Source: Erodium maritimum
Taxonomy: Eukaryota > Streptophyta > Magnoliopsida > Geraniales > Geraniaceae
Assembly: GCA_963921825.1 (NCBI GenBank)
Contig: OY997591.1
Span: 15,805,515-15,869,514 of the forward strand
DNA length: 64,000 nt
Direction: 5' to 3'
Position 1 is the first letter of the stretch. Each line of letters begins with the position of its first letter. A model generated the notes under the pieces. That model did not search any database, had not been told where the DNA came from, and saw only the letters and a program-made list of their open reading frames with translations. This document shows, piece after piece, positions 35,641 to 47,214 of the stretch. Position numbers and translations under genes: made by a program.

Positions 35641-37059
35641 CAGTGCCACCTCACCTCCGAGGACCTAACCCCAATCTCCCCAACCATTAAATCGAGATTT
35701 TCCAAGTCATGAAGTCCATCTTACGGTTGTTGTCCTATCATCCTTATGAGGAATTTGAATCAAGACGTAGGATTGTGTAATGGGACTAAACTGATTGTGA
35801 CATTATTTGGAACTTGGTCGATCCGAGGCATTATATTATCTAAGAACCATAAGGGTAAGGAAGTAACAATCTCACGAATTATTATGTGTATGAATGATAC
35901 ACAGTAGCTCTTCAAACTTAATTGTAGTCAATTGTCATTGACTCCATACTTTATCATGACGATCATCAAAAGACAAAGCCAATCACGCGAGAATGTTGGT
36001 ATGTACTTACCTCAGCAGGTTAGTTTATCATATTATATTTTGTTCAACGATATCTTTTGTTTTTGTTATCCTTATCTCTTACTATATATACTGACCTTCT
36101 AGGTTTATACTCATGGACAACTATATGTTGCACTTTCTCACGTCACATCCATAATATGCTTTGTCATTGTGAATGCGGATGAAGAAACTAATGACCAAGC
36201 ATTGATAAATAAAAAATTCCATCTATCGCAATTGTTTTTTCTTAAGTTGTTGCTTCTGTTTTAATCTTGTCGAACGATTACTTCCCAGTTTAACATGTAT
36301 TATACCACCATCCAAAAGGCCTTATTTTCGCGGAAATTATGCACATATATCAACTGGCATTATGAAACTTTCTTCTATGCTTGAATTTTGATCTTTTTAT
36401 GACAAGCCTTTTATTTTTATTTTGTCAAAACTTTGCCTAACAATTAAAACTTAACTCAAACAAACACTCGTTTCCACGCGGTCAAATGCCTGACTGTTAG
36501 TGAATGGTCTCCGCCTAAACAAATATTTAACTAGGTGAATTGGAAAGTTTTTATGATTCCATGAATGCTTTTTCCGGGGGATATTCATTTTTGAAGTTCA
36601 CAAAATATCTCAGACAGACAACTAAAAAAGGTCGACATATAAAAAATGTACACTTTTCTTCAACTGTTAATCCCAACTCTACCGAGACACAAAAAACCTT
36701 AATCTTCATCGCCGTCTTTAGAGCAGAACATAGATTGCACACTTTTAACGGTTGGATGCCACATACCCAGTTCGTAAACCATCGCATGGTACCCGCTCCT
36801 AATATATAATACAATTTGATGTCAAAGGGAAGAGTTTGACCATACGACATGTCTATGCTATTCTTGGTCTATTTATTAGATACTATTTCACAAATGTTGC
36901 TTTGTATGATTAATTAAATAAAACAGACTAGGACACAAAAGACCTTAACCGTTATCACCGTCTTTAAAACAGAACATAAATTGCACACTTTTAACGATTA
37001 GATGCTACACACCTAGTTCTTAAACCAAGCATCACGCATCGCGTGGTACCCGCTCCTAG
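35640..37059 (+). mobile_element. Helitron remnant with 3' terminus
   Basis: The PIF1-like helicase fragment is followed by a classic Helitron 3' end at 37030-37059: a CACGC-ATC-GCGTG hairpin, ggtacccgctcCTAG, then T. A second copy of this terminus, ending CTAA|T, lies 246 bp upstream near 36810. The 5' TC end was not found, so the left limit given is only where similarity starts. Confidence 0.65.
35715..36225 (+). pseudogene. PIF1-like helicase C-terminal fragment (Helitron-type)
   Basis: The + strand reads MRNLNQDVGLCNGTKLIVTL, then HKGKEVTISRIIMC, LTPYFIMTIIKRQSQSREN and VGMYLPQQ. After a gt...ag intron (36019-36103) comes VYTHGQLYVALSHVTS and VNADEE. This is the end of the plant PIF1-like helicase family carried by Helitrons. 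Changed residues (KSQGQS-type motif read as RQSQS), a stop near 35905 and loss of the N-terminal Walker motifs show it is dead. Strand-exchange function belonged to the Rep-Hel protein of the autonomous element; no Rep part is seen. Confidence 0.75.
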
Positions 37060-37182
37060 TATATAATACAATTTTTTGTTGAGGAGAAGAGTTTGACCAT
37101 ACGACATGTCCTTGCTACTCTTGATCTATTTATTAGATAATATTTCATAAATGTTGTTTTGTATGATCAATTAAATAAAAAA
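36686..37182 (+). repeat. 246-bp tandem duplication spanning the Helitron terminus
   Basis: Unit 1 (36686-36931) and unit 2 (36932-37182) share a long series of blocks (gacacaaaa.accttaa, ccgtctttaaaacagaaca-like, tttgaccatacgacatgtc, tatttattagata). They diverge by roughly 10-15 percent, so the duplication is not recent. Each unit contains one Helitron-like 3' terminus. Confidence 0.85.
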
Positions 37183-37188
37183 ATGTAT

Positions 37189-37826
37189 GTTTTTTTGAAT
37201 GAAAGATGCAGATTTATTAAATTATAATAAAAGAGTCAATACAATGGTCAAAACCCCAGAAGTTCTTTTCCCAACAAAAAAACTCTAAGACAAGATGATT
37301 GTTAACTTTACAATAGGAAACAGTGTTAAAAAATCATAACAACTAAATGAAACTAAAACTAAAAGCAAAAACTAGCGAGGACCTCTCAAAGTAGTGCCTA
37401 AACACAGCTTGATCCCTTTCCAAGGACTCTTTCCGTTGTGAGGTGGGCGACCGAACTTGAAACTGACAGTTTAGACGGGAGGTGAGGTTTGAGCCAAGGA
37501 CCCCTCCCTAGGTAGGTACCTGAAGCCATTGGATCCTATCATTCCTCACCTGATCTTCACACGGCTCCCCCGCAGTATCTCTCTTCTAGCCCAGACTTGC
37601 AGATGGGCTCGACATCATCCCAAATGGGACAGACAGCTTAGCAGGTAGGACAGAACCAAGGAGGCCCATCTCTGAAGCATACCCGACCTCTCTAGGGTGT
37701 GGACCAACCGTGGTACGTCCCTTTCCCCTTGTTGAGGGTTATGTACCGTGTCCGAGGTTACAAGTGGCCCCCTTCCCCGAGGTGTCCATGTTAGTCTTAG
37801 TGTCCGTAGTTCAATCGTAAACATTC
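37189..37826 (-). mobile_element. 5'-truncated LINE, minus strand
   Basis: It starts on + with a T7 tract followed by 'gaatgaaagatgcagattta' (a minus-strand LINE 3' end with A tail). It runs to 37826, where an 8-bp duplication aaatgtat (37181-37188 and 37827-37834) closes it. There is no intact frame. Confidence 0.7.
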
Positions 37827-37882
37827 AAATGTATATATCATCGTTAGAAAGAAAAGTAAAGAGGCCTTATCTATTACTTATG

Positions 37883-39401
37883 TGTTGGAATAATATATCG
37901 ATGTGTGTTCAGATCTATGCCCGTCATGCGAAGTAGAGCTATAAATCGAGATAGACCACACTCGATGAGTCCCTAGTCAACAAAGCTTTACTAAAAGTGA
38001 CTAGTATGAAAGATGACTCTTCATGGCTTACTGACTATTTAGTCATTGGAATGAGATTTCAGAGTCTGAACATAGATATCATGTGGGACATGATATTGGA
38101 CGAGCCGACATGAATATGTGACATAGATCAAGTTATGAACATATTCAATGTCGTAGACTGTCATGTATCCTTAGAACAAGGAGTCTTTGTGATTACTATG
38201 CAATAAACAACTGAGTTTGACTCGATCCCAACGTTGCTTGTAACAAGGTTTACATAACGGACAAGATTGACTTGGGGGCGGACTGCATGAGTGACACAAA
38301 AAGACGATAAGGGATTTATCCCTCATGCTAGGGTATGAGAAAGATATTGGTTCTCGGTCGCTTGATTGAGAGTAACTGAAAGAATAGCATGGTCATGCAC
38401 ATGATACTTGGTATCAAAGATTCAGTCATCTCACATATAAAAAATAGTGATTGAGAATACTAAGGATGACAGTTCTATGCCTTATTTCAATAAGGATATC
38501 TAGAGATAAAAGGATAGTGACATAGACGATAGAAAGGTTAGAATCAACAAGGGTCGATTCGTTATGAAGTGTCAGGAAATACTAAAGTCTCATTAGTTTC
38601 CACTTATGTAGGATAAAGTAAAATGGGATTTTATGTTGATCTACCGACATGCATAAACCTAAGGGTCACAACGGAGGATGAAACTCATTAACACACTAAT
38701 GGAGAATGTCCAAGCGAGAAGTTGACACGGGACATGACCAAAAATGGGTTTTGGGATATAGCCCGTAAGTAATTAAGACTTTACGGATCGAGACAAGACT
38801 TGGAGTCTTGGGAACGATCTCTTCGGATAATATTGGACATATCTAGGATGGAAGGCGTGGGAGGCGATGAGCGCATCATGGGACCTCGTTGAGAATGGCC
38901 ACATGCCATCACCCGCGAGACCTATGGGCGGCCTATACCACCAAAGGCCTATGGAACCAACTAGTTAAGTCTTAACTAAATGGTTCTAACTAAATATTTA
39001 ATTTAGGTATTTGGTGATTCAATCCACCAACTCACTACCAACTTCTAGCTACTTTGTACCATCCTTGTCCAAATATACTATTTTTTTTATTACATCGATG
39101 GGAGATATGATTTAAGGGTAAGAAACAAAGAGAAAAAACACCAACACTTCTCCTTCTCTCTAAATTTTGGCCAAGGCTTCACAACACCTCCCTTTTTGTG
39201 TTCTTGAGTCCTCTAAGCTTAGAACTACGTGGATTTGATTCTTAGGAGGATACATAGGCGTCTTGATGACTCAAGCCCAATCATTCCTTACCCAATGTTC
39301 TTGATTTGGTAAGAAATGGTGATTTCGGTTTTGTTCTGTGAATCTAATCGTGGTAGTATTTTATGCATGATCTCGAGTTATTTGCTTCCGCTGCGATTGC
39401 A
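37883..39401 (+). repeat. LTR-like segment, possible copia-type solo LTR
   Basis: It starts TGTTGGAATAATATATCGAT and ends ...gctgcgattgCA, with LTR-like ends and no coding frame. Bases 39060-39390 are clearly related to 62850-63170 (both have 'gttcttgagtcctc', 'gtaggcgtcttg.gactcaag' and 'cttacccgatgttc'-like blocks). Direct flanking duplications were not found (ttatg versus ggttc), so the limits and the class are uncertain. Confidence 0.45.
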
Positions 39402-40925
39402 GGTTCATACTCTCCATCGAGACCTAACAATCCATGCCTTAGGTAGCGTGTCCGAGCTCAATGGTGTGAACCCTGAGGGTGGTGGTGCTCCCGTACCCCA
39501 GTTTGTGGCGCATGCCTTCTCCATCTTGCACGATTTGAACTCCAAGATCGAGTCATCGAACCACGGGATCCTTGGTACCCCCCATTCACAATCATGGACC
39601 ACGTGACCGATTCGGCCCTCGTGGAAAAAAAGGGCGAGAGGCGTTCATAGGTTAGAGTAACCCTCATCGGCATCGGAAATTCCCTGAACCTCATAATTAT
39701 GGTGCGACGGAGGGGTCGATGGAGTTCCACCTAGAATTGGACCTTGACTGTCCCACCCCAGCACAGACCCCATTGGCCACAAGGGACGTCCACACATCCC
39801 CCTAGTGTAGCGTTGATGACCCTCTCAGCCTCTTCTTCCCCCACCATCCTCTACAATATTTCCGACCCCCAATCAACGACGATAGTATCGTTCTCTTTGG
39901 GGTCCTCTACGCCTCTAACAAAACCGCGGAGAGGTCGCCCGATGAACATTTCACCAATTTTTTCCTCCGTAAGTAACCCACCGACAACTCTTAGCCTTGG
40001 AAAAGTCATGTCGCTCCTAATGGGTGTTGCTTCTAGCCCAGGTGAAGCCTCGTCGCATCCGTTGCTGATTGCTCATATTGTCGGAGAGGCCTCGCCGTCT
40101 CTATTGTGTCGAGATCCTCTCCGTGGAAAAGCTCCAACGGTGGACAATGGGAGAACGACCTTGGGGTGATGATTGATGGGGCCCCGATCCCTAAGGCGGA
40201 AAGGATTCCTATAATTCTTACCATGCCTCTGGGCATGGTTCGTCGTCGTAGGGTGCCTAAGTCGCGTGAAGCCAACTCTGTACCGGGGACATCAGCACCA
40301 CCGGAATCTCTCGAGGTTAGCCGCCAGTCTCCAAGATGACCTCTCTTCTTGCTCGCTGGAGGAGGAGGATGAACTAGAGATTATCGTCCCGCACTCCTCG
40401 GTGAGTCCTTCTATCCTTACTCACCAACAATTCGCCATGTTGGGTAAGCTCTAGTCATCGACGCCTCCCCGAAAGGAGGTTCTACTTCGGAGCATCACGA
40501 AGGCGTGGGGTAGATCCGCAGAGGGCCTGGTAATCAAGGACTTAGGTTCCAGGGTTTTTGTCCTCTAGTTTAAGTCAGAGGAAGCTCGTGTGTGGGTCCG
40601 AAGCAACAAACCTTGTTGCTTCGATGGTCGTCCGCTACTCCTTGGTGACTTGGACCCGATGGCGAGGGATCCTCTTACCTTGGATCGGATCCAGCTATGG
40701 GTTCACGCCCATGGTCTCCCTCTATTGGTGCAGACCCAAGCGACCGGGAAAACAATTGTCTTAGCTCTTGGGCTATGTGTCGAGGTCTCGTGCGATCAAT
40801 GGGGTCTCTATTGGGAAGGAACGGTGAAAGTGCGCTTCTGGCACCTCGTGGAGCGTCCCTTGCACTGTCATCTGCTGCTAAGGTTCAAGGACTTCTCGTG
40901 CTTCAAAATATATTTATGACTGACT
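39402..40925 (+). pseudogene. LINE ORF1-like (DUF4283-type) remnant
   Basis: After a broken Pro/Ser-rich leader, + strand frames near 40490-40900 read EVLLRSITKAWGRSAEGLVI, then FDGRPLLLGDLDP, LWVHAHGLPLLVQTQATGKT and VKVRFWHLVERPLHCHLLLR. This is the order of the DUF4283/zinc-knuckle ORF1 protein of plant L1 elements. Stops and frame changes (e.g. TAG at 40566) make it a pseudogene. No reverse transcriptase follows. Confidence 0.6.
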
Positions 40926-41216
40926 TGATAGAAAGCACTTGAAAAAACAAAAATATTTGCACAAGTTTGAAGCCAATCAGAGCTCAACCGGGAAAATTTA
41001 AATTAGTGAATTGGTAAAAAAAGTAATATGATAGTTTTACTAAAAAGCCTCTACCACGTACCAAAAAATGCTGTTTTTTTACAATCAACAACTCAATTGC
41101 TTCTCATCTATCTATTTATGAAATGGATCTCTTAAATGGGTTCTCATGGTTACTAGGTTAAGAGACGGTTTTAATTTAATTTCTCCTCAATTATTAATAT
41201 GAAAAATTAAATCATA

Positions 41217-42538
41217 TACAGCAATAACTCATCGTTAATGAGCTCAATTGGTAATATAGATGTTTAGTGAACGCTAGGGTTTGGTTCTCTCTACAACAAA
41301 GAGCCGTACGGAGATTTGGCCATGGCCATGGCTTATGCTATAGCCATACTTTCCTTTCTCGCAGCAGCAACTGAGTATGGGGATGGTGCTACCATTCACA
41401 TGCAAACCCTTTCCCTTCTAGGTTTTATGCGACTCCATGGCGGCGGCGACTGAACTCCTTCCCCCACCGACCATGATAAAGCGATGGAAGGGCCAGGGCC
41501 ACGGCTGACGGAAGATCTCCGCTTGGTGCTCTTACTTTCATGCGCAAAGGCCTTCTTCCCCCCACTCAACGTCCTCGACAAACGGAGGGGCTACAGGTGT
41601 GGCGGGGCGAGGGCTTATGTTTCTCACCAGTTTGGCGATGAACCGAGTCCCCCACGTGCAATTTCGGGTGAGGGGAGGCAGCCAGCTGTGGGGGAGAGCC
41701 CTGAAGGACGAGAAGAGGTCAGAGGATCGGGACACTGAAATTCTGGCTAGTTTTGGTAGTCGTCTTCCGACGGGTACTGTCACACCGGTGGCAAAGGCAC
41801 CGACAACGTGGAGGCGACGGCTGAGAAAGGAGCTCCTTAGGGTTTCGTAGGAAGCCTTGAAAGAACGGGGCCTTCAACATGGGCCTGTGGGGCGAGGGAT
41901 GTTGGGTGGCGCAAGGCGGGCCGAGGGAGCTGGACCAAGAGCTAGAGATGGCCAACGGGTCTGGTTCAGGGTGGGTTAGGACTACCGGCTCAAAGATGGG
42001 ACTGGCCCGAGGGATACTCGGTCTGATGGAGCATCACACGTAGCGGCGGGGGGCTCTCAGCACCCCCGCCTCGCGGAATGAGTCCGACGTGGTCCAGAGG
42101 GGGGGTCAGCCGATTGCACCGCCCCTCTAGCATCAGTTCGACCAAAAGCAGGCACGATACTTCCCTACCAGCTCAGAGGTCAACAATCCCGTGTTTTGGA
42201 GCCCTACCATTATCAATCAAGGGAGGACGACGCACGCTGACAACCTTGAGGAGTACTCTGTCCAGGCGTCCACCATTACTTTTTAACTGTAATGGGTTTG
42301 TTTTGTCCTACCTTCCGCCAGTCTGAATTAGTTGTATTGGTTTCATTATACGCTACCGTTGTAGCACCTTTCAGGCGTTTTCAAGAGGTAGTCGATGACT
42401 TGAAATCTTTAATTTTCTATCCGAGTATCCTCTGTCGTAGGAACTCATTTCATTTCTGTTGTTTTTTTTTCAGTGTTTTATTATTAATTTGTTTTGTAAA
42501 CACTCATTATTTATAATATAATAGTTCATTCTAAAAAA
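41217..42538 (+). mobile_element. Deleted or truncated LINE (1322 bp)
   Basis: Bounded by an 11-bp duplication attaaatcata (41206-41216 and 42539-42549), with an A7 tail just before the right copy. The 3' third is related to 30190-31420. Internal open frames (GC-rich, 41400-41950) carry no domain I recognise, and there is no endonuclease or reverse transcriptase. The direct repeats support retroposition by target-primed reverse transcription. Confidence 0.75.
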
Positions 42539-42879
42539 ATTAAATCATACGAAAATAATATGACCATAATAAATTGAGACTAGTTAAATGAATCGCAAAT
42601 CTTTTTAAATCGTTCTGTGTTTGGGACTTGCGAGTCGTGTCGTAAATTTAGCGCCAAGAAAGTAGAGTGGGTTTGACTTTTACGGTACAGTATCATCGAA
42701 ATGGGACAATCGAGTCAAATGTGCATTCATCAACTCACTCCACGCGCTAATTTCTCACTGTCTTTCACGCCCCAATGATATAGGGGGAAGGAATCACCGT
42801 CTTGACCCTTGCCCATGCAAGGTGTGGGACCGACAACCCCACCCTCTTACCTCTTAGAGCATGTACAATGGAAAGGCCC

Positions 42880-42995
42880 TGGATGAGGCCCTGGCCCTGA
42901 GGCCCTTGTGCTGATTGGACAAAAGTGAGGCCCTAGGGCCTCAGAATAGTGGGTGTTTTGCAATAAGAGGCCCTGAGGTTGAGGCCCTTGTGCTA
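42880..42995. repeat. Subterminal GGCCCT repeats of the Harbinger element
   Basis: Multiple copies of 'gaggccct' and two of 'gaggcccttgtgct' within ~115 bp of the left terminus. Such repeats are usual transposase-binding sites; that role is inferred. Confidence 0.7.
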
Positions 42996-43189
42996 ACCGG
43001 ATGCTGAGTTGTTATTAATTGATATTTTGCTGTTTTATTTAATCCTTTATTAGAAACCGTTTAAATTATATAACATTTAAACAAATGTGAAAAATAATAA
43101 TTAATGAACACGAATAAAAATTAACTTGAACTTTTATTGATCCCCTTTTAATACAACCCACAAAAAACCAACTCCAAAAGTACAAACGA

Positions 43190-44592
43190 CTACTCGTCGT
43201 CATGGAAACCAGCTCCATATATACCCCATAAGTGCTCCATAAGATCATTTTGTAGTTGCATGTGGGTCTCATGATTTATGACACTTTGTTGACAAGCAAC
43301 TAGTTGCTGGTATGCCAATGGCCCTCTATGGTGCCATCGTTCCCATGGTGTCCAATTCGGTATTTCTGGAGGTTGCTCGTACAACAACTCCTCATCCCCA
43401 TACTCGTACCGGTCGCGCTCATCCTCTACAATCATGTTGTGTAGAATGATGCAAGTGTGCATGATATCAGCCAAAAGGTGTGGGCTCCAAGAACGAGCGG
43501 GACGGGAAATGATGTGCCACCTTTCTTGAAGTACTCCAAAATTCCTTTCAATTTCTTTCCGAGCACCTTCTTGGCATTTAGCAAACAACTTCTCTTTGGG
43601 CTCGTAGGGATGCTGAATAGTCTTCACGAACCGTGCCCATGTTGGGTAAATGCCGTCCACCAAGTAATAAGGTCAGTCGTACCGATGGTCGTTGATCTCG
43701 TACTCCACTCCCAGCTCAGGCCGTAGTAAGCGTCTTGGAATAAGTGGATGTGGTTGAGGACGTTGATGTCGTTGTTCGAGCCAGCCATCCCAAAAAACGC
43801 ATGCCAAATCCATAAATCACGGGACGCTATAGCTTCAAGCATAACTGTCTTGTCCCCGTGGTGACTTCCACGTCCATGGGCTCCCTGGTCTTCGGTTGGG
43901 CAGTTCTTCCACTTCCAATGCATGCAGTCAAGATTCCCCGCCATTCTGGGAAACCCTCGGTTGTACCCTTCTCGGAGTAAGCGTTCCATGTCAGTCGGTG
44001 TGGGTGTACGTTCATACTCGGCTCCGAATACCTCAATAACGGCCTTGCAAAACTTACGTAAACATTCAAGTATGGTGCTTACCCCAATGTCCAGAGTTTC
44101 GTCCAATGAATCGGCCGAGGACTCATACGCAAGCATCCGTATCGCGGCGGTGCACTTCTGTTCCGTTGATAAGCCCAACCGTGAGGCCGCGTCGGGCTTT
44201 TGAACGAAGTACCTGTCGTGTTCCTTGACCTTGTCCATAATCCGTTGAAAAAGTGGTCTACACATACGAAACCGACGCCTAAACATATCAGGGTCATATA
44301 TGGGTTGATCGACAAAATAGTTTCTCATTAATTGGTTGTGGGCTTCAACACAACCTCTGTTAATCTCTCATCGCATTGGTTCCCCACGGACGACCCTCTC
44401 GATCCTTGGCATTGCTCTCTGCATGCTCCTCTCAATCCTCTACCGGAGTCATCGCTCAACTACCCGCATTCGGGCTGCCATATCCTCATATGTCGGCAGT
44501 TGGGCTTCCATCTCCTCATACGTCGGTACTCGGGCAGCCAACTCCTCGTATGTCGGAACCTCAACGTCGGACATAACCTCATCGTCGGACAT
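43190..44592 (-). pseudogene. Harbinger (HARBI1/ALP1-like) DDE transposase, broken
   Basis: From ATG 44592 the minus strand reads MSDDEVMSDVEVPTYEELAA with three 12-residue repeats (PTYEEL/M..). Stops lie near 44510-44370. From 44328 it reads MRNYFVDQPIYDPDMFRRRF, CTAAIRMLAYESSADSLDET, then the DDE core NLDCMHWKWKNCPTE, NNDINVL and, in another frame, YYLVDGIYPTWARF and KEIERNFGVLQERWHII, ending GAGFHDDE at 43190. The catalytic Asp, Asp and Glu are all present. A one-base frame change near 43710 and a TGA near 43675 separate the second and third catalytic blocks. It is therefore inactive as read. Confidence 0.88.
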
Positions 44593-45112
44593 TTTGGAAA
44601 TTAGAGAGTAGAATGTGGGAATGAGAGAGTGAAATTGGAGAATGGGTGTGAAAAAAATGAGGTTGGGGTATTTATAGGGTTTAAAATGTTTTAGCTTTAA
44701 TTAAAAAAAATAGTCGTTTCCGACCGTTGTCAAACGGTCGGACTTGGCACGTTTCGGAACGCGAGAGGAGGGGAGCCAAACAGGGTCGAGGGGCGCGAGC
44801 CCGGCCCGCGAGCAAGGAGCGAGGGGGCGAAGCCCGGGCCGCGTGTTTCAGGGCCGCGAACCGCGTGAAATCTGGCCCACAGTGGGACGACCCGAGGGTT
44901 GCGGACCGCGCGCGCGGGTCGGAAGCGAGGACCGGCCCGTTGTGCGTGCTCTTACTAAGCGTTGACCCAATCAACCCAACCACTCCTGATGGGTCCCACA
45001 GTCCGAAAGGAGATAAACTCAAGTTAGTGATTATAAGTTTATAACTGTGCGCTTATATTATAAAGCTTAATGGGAGGTTTTGTTTTGTGCCCATACATAA
45101 TTGGGTTAATTG

Positions 45113-45601
45113 TTGAAACTTACCCTTATGTATTGGTCACGAACACTATGCTACCCTCCTTTTCAAAATGATTATTGCGCTACCTTATCTATTGGTCACG
45201 CGATTACGTTAGGAAAAATAGACGGTAAAATGCCGTTTTTTTCCATTCTGTTACTCATATGACCTCAAATGTCATATAATGGATGGTAAAATGACGTTTT
45301 TTCCCCTTAAGTATGTGACCTCTATATATTTTATAAGGAACAACAACGAGGGTGCAATGATAATGTTCCTTATAAAATGTATAAAAGTCAAATAATGAAG
45401 GAAAAAACGTCATTTTACCATCCATTATATGACAATTGAGGTCATATGACTAACGGAATGGAAAAAAACGGCATTTTACCGTCTATTTTTCCTAACGTAA
45501 TCGCGTGACCAATAGATAAGGTAGCGCAATAATCATTTTGAAAAGGAGGGTAGCATAGTGTTCGTGACCAATACATAAGGGTAAGTTTCAACAATTAACC
45601 C
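45113..45601. mobile_element. 489-bp foldback MITE with MULE-type target duplication
   Basis: The left arm GGGTTAATTGTTGAAACTTA is answered by its reverse complement at the right end (ending 45601). The arms are near-perfect for about 200 bp, so most of the element is one large palindrome. Flanks are tacataatt (45104-45112) and tacttaatt (45602-45610), 9 bp with one change. There is no gene. Confidence 0.88.
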
Positions 45602-47214
45602 TACTTAATTTGTTGCCTTCCCATACCAATACCATACCCACTTCTACTCAGTTCTGTTTGGGTTAAGATTGAAACGAAGATTTGTTCGTCACGAGGAAGA
45701 CCAGCGGGTGTCAGTGTATACTTCGGTCACACCGTTTTTTTTAGCATGCGGGAGCATCTTTATTAAATAGTAATCGAAACTACAAGCGAAACGAAAAAAC
45801 GTAAGACCAAAATAAGAATACAAACAAAATTAAACAAAGTAAAAATGTGAGACTTAAGTCATGATTTGTATATAGGTATCAGACGTTAATTCTTTACCAA
45901 AATATACGGTCATTTCAAAGACAAAAAGTAAAAAACATGCTCTACAAGTGAGGTTAGTCAATTGCAGCTCACAATGCTTATTTATTGACTCAACCTAAAG
46001 CTTCCCGCTCCAATTGATATGGGACGGTTGAAGGAGGGGCAGACATCCAGGGAGAACTACAGAGAATGGGGGATCAAGGTATCGGTTAAGGTCTGACATT
46101 TACAGGACGAGGTGTGTATCCACATACACACCCCGTTGCTCATCCATTGCCTCATCGGGTCTAGCGAGGTTGCGAAGAAAACCTTGCCTGATTGTCGTAG
46201 CTAACAAGGGATCCTGTGCTTGGTTCGCGACATCTCAACGGTTCCATCGCTTGGCCAAATGTTAGGTCCATCGCTCTGGGGGGGGGGCTTCATCCTCCAA
46301 TGTCGTCCCTGTTCTCAAGCACGCCCATTGGTCCCATGCCACAAGATACAGATCGATTGGCTGGAGGTGCCTCGGGAAACGATTCCTTACCATCGTCGCC
46401 CTCCTTGTATCGTATGTTGGTGTCACCAGTCCAACAGAGGCTCCATCTTCTCCAAAGGTTGGCCATACCCGCAAGGCCGACCACTTCTCCAATTCCTCAA
46501 GGTACGGGTCGGGGGTTGAGGGAGCCTCGTATGGAGGTCCCAATAAAACTAAGTCAGATCAACCTCGTTGTTGGGCCCTGTCTCGTCCTCTCGAGGATAT
46601 TAGTGGTTCATTGGACGAGGATCAGTCCCTTTCAACTTTAATGGGTGAGGCGATGATATCATTGGTGACGTGGAGGTCGGTGATCCAAACGGTGGTGGCG
46701 ATAGTGGCCAAGCTGTCGAGGGTTGCGGTTGGAGTATTGTTGGAGGCGACGACGCAGGTATTAACTCCTGAGAGCTGCCATCTGCCTCAAAATCCTATCG
46801 TTCCTGCCCTTTAGTGTAATGACATCAATGGTACGATTCTGTGGATGCAGTGGAGATGATGTTATAGATTCCTTGAGGTGAGGGCGACAGATGAAGGCCG
46901 AAGGAGATGGGGAGACAAAGAATCCCGTGAAAAAATTATAGTATCGACAAAGGTGGTGAAGCAAAGTAGAGAAGCTCTTGGGGCACATCAATTTTTTCCT
47001 ATCCAATTAATTGATATGTTAAATACATTTTGTTTTATTATTCAAAGTTTAAAAATCAATATTTTGATCATATTATTTTTTTGATAAAACAATCCTTTGT
47101 AAAGACGGCATTTTAATGAATTTGGAAATAAATGTTATGATTTTATATCATTTTCGTCTTCTAAACGGTCATTTTGCATCTCCTAAACAGTTTGTCAACT
47201 CATAGGTTTAATTT
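45602..47214 (-). repeat. LINE-derived and unidentified repeat sequence
   Basis: At 45738-45770 a T8 tract followed by 'agcatgcgggagcatcttta' looks like a minus-strand LINE 3' end. Bases 46000-46820 contain broken GC-rich frames on both strands with no recognised domain, in the style of the ORF1 leaders at 28980 and 39400. Bases 46820-47214 are AT-rich. No host gene was seen. Confidence 0.4.

Larger units (their letters stand above)
42857..44951 (-). mobile_element. PIF/Harbinger transposon, 2095 bp
   Basis: Left end GAGCATGTACAATGGAAAGG; right end as reverse complement GAGCACGCACAACGGGCC. A TTA target duplication flanks it (42854-42856 and 44952-44954), the hallmark of this superfamily. A broken transposase gene lies on the minus strand. 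The second, Myb-like gene of autonomous elements was not seen. The left subterminal region repeats 'aggccctgaggcccttgtgc' several times (42880-42995); the right one is very GC-rich. Confidence 0.88.

Noticed and set aside
40033..40339. Overlapping Pro/Arg-rich frames on both strands
   Set aside because: GC-rich remnant of a LINE ORF1 leader; no conserved motif or splice support.
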